51,386 nt of DNA from Treponema sp. (GTDB lineage: Bacteria; Spirochaetota; Spirochaetia; Treponematales; Treponemataceae). A program made the translations under genes and the position numbers. The notes under the pieces are model-generated. The model was not told the DNA's origin. It did no database searches and saw only the letters and a list, made by a program, of their open reading frames with translations. Shown piece after piece: positions 1 through 7,422 of the stretch. Every line of letters begins with the position of its first letter. Positions within the stretch are counted from its first letter, which is position 1. The DNA lies in the NCBI GenBank assembly GCA_022510865.1, contig JAFLSQ010000015.1, positions 1 through 51,386 of the forward strand, in the 5' to 3' direction.

Positions 1-606
1 GGTGACGGTTATGTTGCGGACTGATGAATAAGCCGTGAGCAGGCCATCAATCACATTTGAAAGCCTTGACAGTCCGCTTGCTCGCACTTCCGAAGTTTTC
101 TTAACCTCGCCTTCCACGCGCACAAAGAATACGGACGGCCTTACAAGCACGAACTGCGGCCCGCCCATCGGAAAATTGCGCAGGACAATGCTTTCCACCT
201 CACTTTTGAGTTCGCGGTACGTTTTGCCCGCCACGTTTATCAGCCCTAAATTCGCCACGCGGATTTTATATGACGAGTCCACGGTGATTGAGTAAGTAAT
301 CACATCGCCGTTCATCATAAACGTAAGCTGATAGACATCGCCGGCGCACACTTTGTAATTTGGCTCTGCCATAGCGGCCTGAGGCAGAAAATCTGTATCC
401 AGAGAATGGTTGATTTCTGTAGGGGATTTCTCTGCGGATGTTTCCGCATCATCTGCATCTCCGAAAATATCATCAAGAAAGTCGTTGCCCGTTGTTTTTG
501 TTTGTGCTGTTTTGTCTGATTTATTTTTTGTCTGGGCAAAAATGCCGGCCAGAGTCAAAACCCCTGCAAGAAAAACCACAAGTCTTTTAAAATCGCATTT
601 TCTCAT
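1..606 (-). CDS. Polysaccharide export protein (Poly_export/SLBB type), C-terminal part missing
   Basis: The frame stays open from an ATG at 606 to the window edge (202 codons), so the gene is cut by the window and its C-terminus is not visible. The first 25 residues are a signal peptide (MRKCDF..., hydrophobic VVFLAGVLTLAGIFAQ). An acidic, low-complexity linker follows (GNDFLDDIFGDADDAE), then from about residue 80 a domain starting YKVCAGDVYQLTF, with a VANLGLINVAGKTYRELKSE stretch and then VFFVRVEGEVKKT, which begins the soluble ligand-binding beta-grasp (SLBB) part. This order is that of Wza/Poly_export family proteins, which form outer-membrane or periplasmic parts of polysaccharide secretion systems. 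It lies 3 nt after a 29-codon membrane peptide gene and shares its promoter. The ATG has no good ribosome binding site of its own, so coupling to the upstream peptide is likely. Confidence 0.75.
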   Translation of the reverse strand, partial: MRKCDFKRLVVFLAGVLTLAGIFAQTKNKSDKTAQTKTTGNDFLDDIFGDADDAETSAEKSPTEINHSLDTDFLPQAAMAEPNYKVCAGDVYQLTFMMNGDVITYSITVDSSYKIRVANLGLINVAGKTYRELKSEVESIVLRNFPMGGPQFVLVRPSVFFVRVEGEVKKTSEVRASGLSRLSNVIDGLLTAYSSVRNITVT

Positions 607-609
607 TCT

Positions 610-699
610 CTAACCCGTAATCCCAAAAATAATCAGTGTGATGACGACAACCGCAATGTAAATGAGCGTCAGCATCGTCAAGATAGTCTGCACTTTCAT
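610..699 (-). CDS. 29-residue single-pass membrane peptide, leader gene of the export operon
   Basis: A short frame MKVQTILTMLTLIYIAVVVI(...)TG is preceded by a good ribosome binding site (AAAGAGGA about 6 nt upstream of the ATG at 699). A promoter with TTGTAA and TATAAT 17 nt apart lies upstream (741-769). Nearly the whole peptide is one hydrophobic helix, and the stop is 3 nt before the start of the polysaccharide-export gene. Either it is a real small membrane protein partnering the exporter, or its translation opens the exporter start. The family is not recognised. The strong ribosome site and promoter spacing make it more than a chance frame. Confidence 0.5.
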   Translation of the reverse strand: MKVQTILTMLTLIYIAVVVITLIIFGITG

Positions 700-740
700 A
701 CGATTCCTCTTTTTGGTAGGACTATAGTACTATCAGTCGG

Positions 741-769
741 ATTATACACGCTTTTTAGCTACTTTACAA
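741..769 (-). promoter_or_regulatory. Promoter of the membrane peptide/export operon, with palindrome at the start site
   Basis: Read on the minus strand, TTGTAA (769-764) and TATAAT (746-741) are separated by 17 nt. Transcription would start near 734, giving a leader of about 35 nt. A perfect 10-bp palindrome ATAGTACTAT (724-733) sits at the predicted start site and could be a repressor operator. Confidence 0.5.
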
Positions 770-839
770 TAACTATTATACGTAAATCCCTGCTTAAACT
801 CGGTTATACTTATCCTGGTGTTTGGGTTTTAATGGATTT

Positions 840-983
840 ATGACCACGCTTGCCCAAATCATAAAAAAACTGCGCCGCGAACATCAAAAGAATCCGTTCG
901 GCAATTTTGCAGAAATGGGCGATCCGCTGGAAAAATTCCTTGAAGAAAAATTGCGCGGGCTTTGCAATCCCATCTTGTCTTAA
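840..983 (+). CDS. Hypothetical 47-residue protein
   Basis: An ATG frame encodes MTTLAQIIKKLRREHQKNPF followed by GNFAEMGDPLEKFLEEKLRG and ends LCNPILS. It is charged and probably helical, with no membrane segment. The ribosome binding site is weak (only TGGA just upstream). The codon choice resembles real genes nearby, and the frame ends 32 nt before tRNA-Ala. It may be a real small protein or the remnant of a longer one. The family is not recognised. Confidence 0.3.
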   Translation: MTTLAQIIKKLRREHQKNPFGNFAEMGDPLEKFLEEKLRGLCNPILS

Positions 984-1015
984 TTCAAAATAAATGATAT
1001 TTTAAAGTGATTTTC

Positions 1016-1089
1016 GGGGCTGTAGCTCACCTGGCTAGAGCGTTTGAATGGCATTCAAAAGGTAGTCGGTTCAAGTCCGATCAGCTCCA
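1016..1089 (+). tRNA. tRNA-Ala (anticodon GGC)
   Basis: A full cloverleaf can be drawn. The acceptor stem is GGGGCTG with CAGCTCC (one G-U). The D arm runs 1025-1041, with GCTC paired to GAGC. The anticodon stem is TTTGA/TCAAA with loop ATGGCAT, placing anticodon GGC at 1050-1052. The T arm is GTCGG-TTCAAGT-CCGAT. The discriminator base is A1089 and CCA is not encoded. The next gene starts 8 nt later, so the two are probably one transcript. Confidence 0.95.
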
Positions 1090-1097
1090 GAGGAAAT

Positions 1098-1592
1098 ATG
1101 TCAATCATAACTCCAAAACGTTCGGATTATATCTCCTGGGACGAGTACTTTATGGGAGTGGCAAAGCTCGCAGGTTTTCGTTCCAAAGACCCAAACTCGC
1201 AGGTGGGAGCCTGCATTGTAAGCGGCGACAATAAAATCCTCTCAATGGGCTACAACGGATTTCCCCGCGGCTGCTCAGATGATGAATTTCCCTGGGCGCG
1301 CGAGGGCGAGCCTCTGGACACAAAATACGCGTATGTCACCCACAGCGAGCTGAACGCCATCCTGAATTACCGCGGCGGCTCTCTGGAAGGCTGCAAAATG
1401 TTCGTGACGCTTTTTCCCTGCAACGAGTGCGCCAAGGCAATCATTCAGGCGGGAATAAAAACCGTGGTGTACGCAGAGAACAAATATGACGGAACTCCAT
1501 CCGTGGAGGCATCAAAAAAAATGATGAATTCCGCCGGAGTGCGCTACTATCAGTACCAGCCGTCGGGCCGCACGCTTGAGATAACCCTCTGA
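1098..1592 (+). CDS. dCMP deaminase (zinc-dependent cytidine/deoxycytidylate deaminase)
   Basis: This 164-residue protein deaminates dCMP to dUMP, supplying thymidylate synthesis in the cytosol. The zinc site is visible: a histidine in THSELNAILNY (the HxE motif, about residue 84) and the cysteine pair in FPCNECAKAI (about residues 107-110). The N-terminal PNSQVGACIV and GYNGFPRGCSDDE motifs are typical of dCMP deaminases, including the late-competence ComEB group. The start is the ATG at 1098, preceded by AGAGGAAAT; an earlier in-frame ATG lies inside tRNA-Ala and cannot be the start. Only 8 nt separate the tRNA end from the start codon, so the mRNA must be released from a tRNA-containing transcript. 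Whether it needs an allosteric dCTP site cannot be judged. Confidence 0.88.
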   Translation: MSIITPKRSDYISWDEYFMGVAKLAGFRSKDPNSQVGACIVSGDNKILSMGYNGFPRGCSDDEFPWAREGEPLDTKYAYVTHSELNAILNYRGGSLEGCKMFVTLFPCNECAKAIIQAGIKTVVYAENKYDGTPSVEASKKMMNSAGVRYYQYQPSGRTLEITL

Positions 1593-1608
1593 AATCAGAA
1601 TTCCGCGT

Positions 1609-2577
1609 ATGATTCAGAAAAAAAAATCCCGCAGGACAGCGCATTTTTTCTTACGTTTTGTTCCGCTCCTTCTTCTGCTCTGGGGCTGTGCCTCAACGAA
1701 CAAACTGAACCGCGACCTTGCGGCAAGTCCTGTTCCGTACATCATTGAGGAGGATTTTTCATTCCAGGAAACAGCGGATGATTCTGACCCCGCGTCCAGG
1801 CAGGGGCAGTCCCAAAAATCCGCGCAAAATTCCCTTTCTGATTCTGATGAGGAGCCGGGCAGGTACATTTTCATCCGCCTTTACAATCCGGTTTATAAAA
1901 ATCCGTTTTACATTGCCAACATTCTTAAAGCGGGCATTGAGATTACCGACCTGAACGAGGAGAAAGTGAGCCACAGCGCAATAAATTTTTCGCTTGACGA
2001 CAATTTTTACGGCCTGACTTTTGGCGGGAAACTCCAGCTTGTGGAGGAATCTTGCGTGAATGTGGACGGCCACAAATACATGGGAAAGTGCAGCCCGGTA
2101 AAATCCGCGCAGGTGACTTACGCGCTCAAAGTTACGGAGGATGAGTACACAAGCACAAAGGAATTTGTGGAGGCTTACGCGCAGAGCACAAAAGTGAAAT
2201 ACCGGGCAATCGAAAATTTTAAAATCGCGATGTTCGATATAAAACGGCGGTTTTTCACATCCAAAAAAAACCGGGAGTTCGGCAAGTCAAAATATCTTCC
2301 GCTGGCAAAAAACAGGAGCGACCGGAATTCTGATGACTTCACCGAAAACGATTTTGTCTGCTCCACTTTTATAGCGTTCGCGCTCATAAACAACATTCCG
2401 CGCATTGCGGACTGGTTTGAAAATCACAAGATAAATTACCGCTACGTCAACGTCGGCGATTTGATTCACATTCCCGGGATGACCAGGCTTTTCTCATCAA
2501 CTTGGGAATACTATCAGATTGCGGCGCAGGCATTTGTTGATGAGCATCCGGAATTCAGCGAGTATTTGAATAATTAA
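1609..2577 (+). CDS. Lipoprotein, possible permuted papain-like (YiiX/NlpC-type) fold
   Basis: This 322-residue protein has a lipoprotein signal: a basic start (MIQKKKSRR), a hydrophobic core and the lipobox LLWGC near residue 27. A polar linker rich in S, D and Q follows (about 45-85), then a globular domain. Two segments resemble permuted papain-fold peptidases of the YiiX/NlpC group: a histidine in VSHSAINFSL (about residue 120) placed before a cysteine in NDFVCSTFIAFAL (about residue 248). That His-then-Cys order is characteristic of the permuted fold. This is inference; the third catalytic residue is not assigned and the role could be lipid or cell-wall related. It follows the deaminase by 16 nt and may be cotranscribed. 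Confidence 0.55.
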   Translation: MIQKKKSRRTAHFFLRFVPLLLLLWGCASTNKLNRDLAASPVPYIIEEDFSFQETADDSDPASRQGQSQKSAQNSLSDSDEEPGRYIFIRLYNPVYKNPFYIANILKAGIEITDLNEEKVSHSAINFSLDDNFYGLTFGGKLQLVEESCVNVDGHKYMGKCSPVKSAQVTYALKVTEDEYTSTKEFVEAYAQSTKVKYRAIENFKIAMFDIKRRFFTSKKNREFGKSKYLPLAKNRSDRNSDDFTENDFVCSTFIAFALINNIPRIADWFENHKINYRYVNVGDLIHIPGMTRLFSSTWEYYQIAAQAFVDEHPEFSEYLNN

Positions 2578-2594
2578 GAATAAAATGCTAGAAT
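2566..2594 (+). promoter_or_regulatory. Promoter of the acyltransferase gene
   Basis: TTGAAT (2566-2571) and TAGAAT (2589-2594) are 17 nt apart, with TG one base before the -10 (TGCTAGAAT, an extended -10). The -35 overlaps the last codons of the lipoprotein gene. Start would be near 2601, only about 9 nt before the ATG at 2610. Confidence 0.6.
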
Positions 2595-2609
2595 TACTGT
2601 TCTGGAATT

Positions 2610-3341
2610 ATGAAAAAGAAAATTCGTGGCGCAAGCATTCTGTGCAAAACAATTTTTATGAATTTCTTCAACATCATCAGGTATTACCCAAAAATGGTGT
2701 ACATGGCGTTCCATCAGGACAAATACACCGATGACCAGATGTATGACTATGGCATCAAGCTCATAAAACTTGCGATTGACACAAGCAATTTTAAAATTGA
2801 GACTTACGGCCTAGACAATATTCCAGAAAATGACGGGCTTTACATCTGCTCGAACCATCAGGAGAAATTTGACCCGCTTGTAATCTGGTACACTTTTCCA
2901 AGGCAAGTCGGCGTGATTCTGCGCGACAAAGTGACGCACCGTCCGTTCATCCGCGAAGTCTGCCGCCTAATCAAATCAAAGAAACTGAAAAATGACGGCC
3001 GCGCGGTGGTCAAACTTTATTCAGAAATTACGGACGACTTAAAAAACGGACTGAACTACATGATTTTTCCGGAAGGCGGCTACGAGGACAACTACAAGAA
3101 GCTTTCGCAGTTTCACCCGGGAAGTTTCAAGAGCGCGCAGAGGGCATGCTGTCCAATCGTTCCGGTCACAATAATCGACTCATACAGAATTTTTGACAAG
3201 GGGATGAAAACAACCCGCCCGATTCAGGTGCGCTATCTTAAACCGGTGCAGCCCGCTGAATACAGCGGAATGAGCACCGCAGAGATTGCCCAGCTTGTGG
3301 AAAAGCGCATTCAGGACGAGCTGTCAAAATTCCAGGAATAG
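2610..3341 (+). CDS. 1-acyl-sn-glycerol-3-phosphate acyltransferase (PlsC family)
   Basis: This 243-residue protein probably adds the second acyl chain to lysophosphatidic acid during phospholipid synthesis at the inner membrane. Family motifs are in order: SNHQEKFDPL (the NHxxxxD catalytic motif, about residue 77), RDKVTHRPFI, and MIFPEGGYED (the glycerophosphate-binding PEG motif, about residue 150), with VPVTIIDSY near residue 185. There is an N-terminal amphipathic segment but no clear transmembrane helix. It has its own promoter directly upstream. The gene after it starts 15 nt downstream and is probably cotranscribed. The substrate cannot be read from sequence; lyso-lipid recycling is an alternative. 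Confidence 0.8.
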   Translation: MKKKIRGASILCKTIFMNFFNIIRYYPKMVYMAFHQDKYTDDQMYDYGIKLIKLAIDTSNFKIETYGLDNIPENDGLYICSNHQEKFDPLVIWYTFPRQVGVILRDKVTHRPFIREVCRLIKSKKLKNDGRAVVKLYSEITDDLKNGLNYMIFPEGGYEDNYKKLSQFHPGSFKSAQRACCPIVPVTIIDSYRIFDKGMKTTRPIQVRYLKPVQPAEYSGMSTAEIAQLVEKRIQDELSKFQE

Positions 3342-3356
3342 TTCCAGAGGTCCAAA

Positions 3357-4139
3357 ATGATTATCGATTTTCACTGCCACATCTATCCAAGCAAAATCGC
3401 CGCAAAAGCATCAAAATCCGTTGGGGATTTTTACAACTACCCCATGCAGTACACCGGCCTTCCCGAAGAGCTGATTGAGAGCGGCTCAAAAATCGGCGTG
3501 GAGAAATTCGTGATTCTGCCGGTCGCGACAAAAGCGATGCAGGTTGAGCCATCGAACAACTTCACAATCGAGCAGTGCCAGGAGCATCCCGAATTCATTG
3601 GCTTTGGAACAATGCACCCGGACTACGACAATTACCGCGCGGAGCTTTTCCGCATAAAAGAGGCGGGATTGCGCGGCCTCAAACTCCACTCAGATTTCCA
3701 GAAATTCCAGATTGACGCGCCCCGCATGGACGATATTTATGATATTCTCACGGATTTGCAGATGCCGCTGATAATTCACGCCGGAGACTGCCGCTACGAT
3801 TTTTCTGGCCCGCAGCGCGTCCTGAACCTGCACAAAAAGCACCCCAAACTCACGCTGATTGCGGCGCATTTTGGCGGCTACACCGAATGGGACGAGTCGA
3901 TGAAGTACCTTGCCGGCGAGGACATTTTCTTTGACACATCGAGCACGCTGGAGTGGCTTCCGGTTGAGAAAGCCAACGCGATGATAAAAGCGCACGGCGC
4001 AGACCATTTTCTTTTTGCGTCCGATTTCCCAATGTGGGATCACGAGGGCGAATTCGAGCGGTTCAATCGGCTGGAGCTAACAGAAAGTGAGCGCGAGGCA
4101 ATCCTTCATAAAAACGCGGAGCGGCTTCTGGGGCTGTAA
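3357..4139 (+). CDS. Metal-dependent amidohydrolase (Amidohydro_2 type)
   Basis: This 260-residue TIM-barrel hydrolase starts with IIDFHCHIYPSK (the HxH metal site). The later ligands are visible: GLKLHSDFQKF (about residue 110), MPLIIHAGDC (about 140), LIAAHFGG (about 170) and FLFASDFPMW (the catalytic Asp, about 222). That is the order in the amidohydrolase-2 group, whose members hydrolyse or decarboxylate diverse substrates, so the reaction is not known. The start ATG has AGAGG 8 nt upstream and lies 15 nt after the acyltransferase stop. Length is normal for compact family members. Confidence 0.75.
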   Translation: MIIDFHCHIYPSKIAAKASKSVGDFYNYPMQYTGLPEELIESGSKIGVEKFVILPVATKAMQVEPSNNFTIEQCQEHPEFIGFGTMHPDYDNYRAELFRIKEAGLRGLKLHSDFQKFQIDAPRMDDIYDILTDLQMPLIIHAGDCRYDFSGPQRVLNLHKKHPKLTLIAAHFGGYTEWDESMKYLAGEDIFFDTSSTLEWLPVEKANAMIKAHGADHFLFASDFPMWDHEGEFERFNRLELTESEREAILHKNAERLLGL

Positions 4140-4178
4140 ATTCCGGCGGGGCAATCCGCGGCCTGAAAATCAAAAAAC

Positions 4179-4206
4179 TTGAAAATCCCTATTTTTCTGC
4201 TAAAAT
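4179..4206 (+). promoter_or_regulatory. Promoter of the DHH phosphoesterase gene
   Basis: TTGAAA (4179-4184) and TAAAAT (4201-4206) are 16 nt apart, with the extended -10 form TGCTAAAAT. The ribosome site GAGGAAAGAGG lies right after it, before the ATG at 4224, so the leader is very short. Confidence 0.55.
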
Positions 4207-4223
4207 TGAGGAAAGAGGTTTTT

Positions 4224-5150
4224 ATGGCAATGAGATTGGTGACCCGCTCGGATTTTGACGGGCTTGCGTGCGGCGCGCTGCTGCTGGAGGCAGGAATAAT
4301 TGACCGCTGGCAGTTTGCCCATCCCAAGGATTTGCAGGACGGTCTTGTTTCTGTTGACAGCAACGACTGCCTTGCTAACGTTCCGCTTGTCTCCGGCTGC
4401 GGGCTTTGGTTCGACCATCATTCCAGCGAGTTTGAGCGCAACACGCTTCAAGGAAAATTCAGCGGCGAAAGCCGGATTGCGCCGTCCTGCGCGCGAATCA
4501 TCTACGAATATTACGGCGGAAAAGAAAAATTCCCGAATTTTGATGATATTATGACCGCGGTTGACAAAGTTGACTCGGGCAACCTTACAATCGACGAGAT
4601 TCAGAATCCGACTGGCTGGATTCTTGTGGGATTTCTGATGGATCCGCGGACGGGGCTTGGACGCTGGCGTGAATTCACGGTTCCAAATTATCAGCTGATG
4701 GAAAAACTGATGGTGGCGTGCCGTGAGAAATCCACCGAGGAAATTCTCGCCATGCCAGATGTTCAGGAGCGGATTGAAGTCTACAACGAGCAGACCAGAA
4801 AATTCAAAGAGATGGTCAAGGAGCACACCACCGTTGCGGGGAATCTTGTCATCTCTGACCTGCGCGGCGTTGAGCCAATCTACACGGGCAACCGCTTTAT
4901 GATTTACGGAATGTACCCGGAGCAGAACATTTCCGCGTGGATTGTGAGCGGCAAAGGCGGGCAAGGCTGTTCTGTTGCGGTGGGGCACAGCGTGCTGAAC
5001 AAAACCTGCCGCATGAACGTGGGAAGCCTCATGCTCAAATATGGCGGGGGCGGTCACGAGAAAGTGGGGACGTGCCAGTTCCCGGACGAGGGCATGGAAA
5101 TCAAACTGACGGAAATGCTCGCGGAGCTTAAGGATTTGGCAAACAACTGA
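4224..5150 (+). CDS. DHH/DHHA1 family phosphoesterase
   Basis: This 308-residue protein has an N-terminal DHH domain: TRSDFDGLACGALLL (the first Asp motif) and GLWFDHHSSEF (the DHH motif, about residue 75). The C-terminal DHHA1 part contains YGGGGHEKVGTCQFP (about residue 285), the substrate-binding glycine motif. Relatives are exopolyphosphatases, nanoRNases (NrnA) and cyclic dinucleotide phosphodiesterases; the sequence does not separate these. The start at 4224 is chosen because AGGAAAGAGG lies just upstream, while an earlier in-frame ATG at 4179 falls in the promoter -35. It is monocistronic, with its own promoter and a separate promoter for the next gene. Confidence 0.8.
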   Translation: MAMRLVTRSDFDGLACGALLLEAGIIDRWQFAHPKDLQDGLVSVDSNDCLANVPLVSGCGLWFDHHSSEFERNTLQGKFSGESRIAPSCARIIYEYYGGKEKFPNFDDIMTAVDKVDSGNLTIDEIQNPTGWILVGFLMDPRTGLGRWREFTVPNYQLMEKLMVACREKSTEEILAMPDVQERIEVYNEQTRKFKEMVKEHTTVAGNLVISDLRGVEPIYTGNRFMIYGMYPEQNISAWIVSGKGGQGCSVAVGHSVLNKTCRMNVGSLMLKYGGGGHEKVGTCQFPDEGMEIKLTEMLAELKDLANN

Positions 5151-5164
5151 AAAATTGCTAAAAT
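5136..5164 (+). promoter_or_regulatory. Promoter of azlCD
   Basis: TTGGCA (5136-5141) and TAAAAT (5159-5164) are 17 nt apart, again as TGCTAAAAT. The -35 lies inside the 3' end of the DHH gene. The predicted leader to the ATG at 5195 is about 24 nt. Confidence 0.6.
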
Positions 5165-5194
5165 AATCAGGCTGAAAATCAGCGGCCAGATTTT

Positions 5195-5944
5195 ATGAAA
5201 AAGAAAGCTTTTTTTGACGGACTGCGTGACGGTCTGCCAATCGGATTGGGATATTTTGCCGTCGCGTTCTCATTGGGGATTGTCGCGCGTAACGCGGGGC
5301 TGACTCCGCTGCAAGGCTTCATCGCGAGTTTCACGAACGTTGCGTCTGCCGGCGAGTACGCGCTTTTCACGTCGATTCAGGCGGCGGCATCATATCTGGA
5401 AATCGCACTGATTACTCTGGTGGTGAACGCCCGCTATCTTCTGATGAGCACGGCGCTCACCCAGCGGTTCAATCCCAGAACCCCGCTGATTCACCGTTTT
5501 CTGGTCGGCTTCGGAATCACCGACGAGATTTTCGGCATCACAATCGCAAGGCAAGGTTTCATCAATCCGATTTATAATTACGGCGCGCTTCTGGTCGCGG
5601 TTCCTCTCTGGAGCGCGGGAACTTCGCTCGGAATCATCGCGGGGAATTTTCTGCCCGCCCGTGTTGTCAGCGCGCTTTCGGTCGCACTTTACGGAATGTT
5701 CCTGGCAATCATCGTGCCGCCCGCAAAAAAAAGCCGCGTGATTATGATTGCCGTCCTCGTGAGTTTTGCGGCAAGTTACGCCTCAACAATCATCCCGGTC
5801 ATAAACGGACTTTCCGGCGGAACACGCACAATCATCCTCACCGTTTTGATTGCCTCCGTGACCGCCATCCTCAAACCGATTTCAGACACCGACAGCGTCA
5901 GCGATGAGGCGCAGAAAAAATCAGAGCAGGAGGCGGGGCAATGA
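5195..5944 (+). CDS. azlC: AzlC family branched-chain amino acid exporter, large subunit
   Basis: This 249-residue membrane protein has about seven hydrophobic segments. It opens with FFDGLRDGLPIGLGYFAVAF, the usual start of AzlC proteins, and continues with GLTPLQGFIASFTNVASAGE and LLMSTALTQRF. AzlC with AzlD forms an inner-membrane permease linked in other bacteria to export of branched-chain amino acids and analogues. The next gene encodes the matching small subunit and overlaps by 4 nt (ATGA), the standard azlCD layout. The leader around AATCAGGCTGAA and the start ATGAAAAAGAAAG resemble those of the PAP2-like gene at 31706. Confidence 0.88.
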   Translation: MKKKAFFDGLRDGLPIGLGYFAVAFSLGIVARNAGLTPLQGFIASFTNVASAGEYALFTSIQAAASYLEIALITLVVNARYLLMSTALTQRFNPRTPLIHRFLVGFGITDEIFGITIARQGFINPIYNYGALLVAVPLWSAGTSLGIIAGNFLPARVVSALSVALYGMFLAIIVPPAKKSRVIMIAVLVSFAASYASTIIPVINGLSGGTRTIILTVLIASVTAILKPISDTDSVSDEAQKKSEQEAGQ

Positions 5945-6249
5945 GCGCATACACTTACATTTCGATTTTCACAGCTTTTCTGGTCTCGTACATTATCCGC
6001 GTCCTGCCGCTCACGCTCATCCGCCGTCCAATCAAAAACCGATTCATAAAATCGTTCCTGTATTATGTGCCTTATATCACGCTCGCCGTGATGACCTTTC
6101 CCGCGATTTTTGAGGCAACCCAGTCGCCGCTCGCCGGAATAATCGCACTGATTGTTGGCATCGTCCTGTCATATTTTGGCGCGGGATTGTTCCCGGTTGC
6201 CTGCACCTGCTGCGCCGTTGTTTTTCTTGCGGAATTCTTCTTGGTGTGA
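5941..6249 (+). CDS. azlD: AzlD family branched-chain amino acid exporter, small subunit
   Basis: This 102-residue protein with about four transmembrane helices contains FLVSYIIRVLPLTLIRRPI and a later YVPYITLAVMTFPAIF, both typical of AzlD. It overlaps azlC by 4 nt, so translation is coupled. Its role is the partner of AzlC in amino-acid export. Length is normal for the family. Confidence 0.88.
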   Translation: MSAYTYISIFTAFLVSYIIRVLPLTLIRRPIKNRFIKSFLYYVPYITLAVMTFPAIFEATQSPLAGIIALIVGIVLSYFGAGLFPVACTCCAVVFLAEFFLV

Positions 6250-6263
6250 TTTTCTGACTAAAA

Positions 6264-6277
6264 CTAACGAACGATAG
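6264..6277 (+). promoter_or_regulatory. Palindromic CTAACG-NN-CGTTAG motif, copy at the HAD gene
   Basis: CTAACGAACGATAG differs in one base from the perfect 14-mer seen at 10434. It lies just upstream of the -35 of the HAD phosphatase gene, a position suited to a regulator. Confidence 0.45.
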
Positions 6278-6289
6278 TTCTTCCATCCC

Positions 6290-6318
6290 TTGACATTCAC
6301 TCGCCCTTCCCGAATAAT
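6290..6318 (+). promoter_or_regulatory. Promoter of the HAD phosphatase gene (leaderless)
   Basis: A consensus TTGACA (6290-6295) and AATAAT (6313-6318) are 17 nt apart. The -10 ends 5 nt before the ATG at 6324, so transcription should start at or next to the start codon. There is no ribosome binding site between them. Confidence 0.65.
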
Positions 6319-6323
6319 GAACT

Positions 6324-6977
6324 ATGTTCGACTATCTTCTCTTTGATTTGGACGGAACGCTGACAGACCCCGCGCCCGGAATCACGAATTCTTTCAAATA
6401 CGCGCTCAAATATTTTGGAATAGAAATTCCCAGTTATGAGAAACTCTGCTCGTTCATCGGGCCGCCGCTCATGGAAACTTTCCAGACCCAATTCGGATTC
6501 TCTGACCAGAAAGCATCAGAGGGCGTGAAAAAATACCGCGAATATTTCGCGGAAAAAGGTCTGCTGGAAAATTCCGTTTACCCCGGAATCCCGGAGCTGC
6601 TCACGCGACTGAAATCCGCCGGAAAAACGCTCGTGGTCGCCACATCAAAACCAGAAGAATTCTCCATGAGGATAATCCGCCATTTCGGTCTGGAAGGATT
6701 TTTTGCCAACATCTGCGGCAGCAACATGGATGAGACACGCAGCAAAAAAGACGAGGTGATTGCCTACGCCATCGAGCGGAACAAAATCGCGGACAAATCA
6801 AAAATCCTGATGATTGGCGACCGGATGCACGACATCATCGGCGCGAAAAAAAACTGGATAAAATCGTGCGGCGTTCTTTTTGGCTACGGAACTCGTGACG
6901 AGCTGGAGACCTCCGGCGCGGATTTCATAGCCGCCACCCCCGCCGAACTTGAAGCAATCTGCATTGGGAAGGATTAA
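6324..6977 (+). CDS. HAD family hydrolase, phosphoglycolate phosphatase-like
   Basis: This 217-residue cytosolic phosphatase of the haloacid dehalogenase superfamily shows motif I as LLFDLDGTLTD (residues 5-15, nucleophile Asp), motif II as VVATSKPEE (about 108) and motif III/IV as KILMIGDRMHDIIGA (about 155-170). The cap follows motif I (PGITNSFKYALKYFG), as in Gph/PpaX proteins. Substrate could be phosphoglycolate or pyrophosphate. The mRNA is probably leaderless and the promoter carries a CTAACG palindrome shared with the gyrase promoters. The gene ends at the border of the parS region. Confidence 0.8.
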   Translation: MFDYLLFDLDGTLTDPAPGITNSFKYALKYFGIEIPSYEKLCSFIGPPLMETFQTQFGFSDQKASEGVKKYREYFAEKGLLENSVYPGIPELLTRLKSAGKTLVVATSKPEEFSMRIIRHFGLEGFFANICGSNMDETRSKKDEVIAYAIERNKIADKSKILMIGDRMHDIIGAKKNWIKSCGVLFGYGTRDELETSGADFIAATPAELEAICIGKD

Positions 6978-7182
6978 CAAAGCAAGCATTGCACACTGCA
7001 CGATTTTTATGGGAACATAGAAGTAGATGGGGGTAAACTAACTAACGTTCGCAAGACAACAACGCATTTCACTTCCAGTGCGATTTCTTAAAAACAGCAC
7101 AGACTTGGAATTTTGAAAATACGTTAGATACCAAAACTGGCATGATAAACAGACAATAAAAATACCCGACAAGACACGCAAA

Positions 7183-7196
7183 GTTTCACATGAAAC
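7183..7196. promoter_or_regulatory. parS-like site 1
   Basis: GTTTCACATGAAAC. It differs in one base from the bacterial parS core GTTTCACGTGAAAC bound by ParB/Spo0J. All four copies in this region are identical and in the same orientation. Confidence 0.85.
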
Positions 7197-7270
7197 AGTT
7201 GAATAAGAGACGTGTTTCGTTCCGCAAACATCTTATAACAACAACACTGTATCACAATCTTGTGGTTGGT

Positions 7271-7284
7271 GTTTCACATGAAAC
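7271..7284. promoter_or_regulatory. parS-like site 2
   Basis: Same 14-mer, flanked by T and A to give the 16-bp form TGTTTCACATGAAACA. It is 88 bp from site 1. Confidence 0.87.
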
Positions 7285-7397
7285 ATCAATCATTATAGTT
7301 TGTAAAATAGAACACAGAACTGCAAAAGAATCCGAAGCACAGCGGTCATACAATCACAACACAAGACTTCACAAAAAACTGTCTGATAAATCCAAAA

Positions 7398-7411
7398 GTT
7401 TCACATGAAAC
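7398..7411. promoter_or_regulatory. parS-like site 3
   Basis: Same 14-mer, 127 bp from site 2 and 12 bp before the first DnaA box of the local cluster. Confidence 0.85.
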
Positions 7412-7422
7412 ACAATGAAAAG

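Noticed and set aside
1044..1097. An earlier start of the deaminase inside tRNA-Ala
   Set aside because: The 18 extra codons are tRNA sequence and the ATG at 1098 has its own ribosome site.
4200..5057. 285-residue minus-strand frame opposite the DHH gene
   Set aside because: The plus strand has all DHH motifs; the antisense frame shows no family pattern and no start signals.
7190..7408. 72-codon frame in the parS region
   Set aside because: Its codons come from parS sites and AT-rich filler; no ribosome site and no protein-like pattern.
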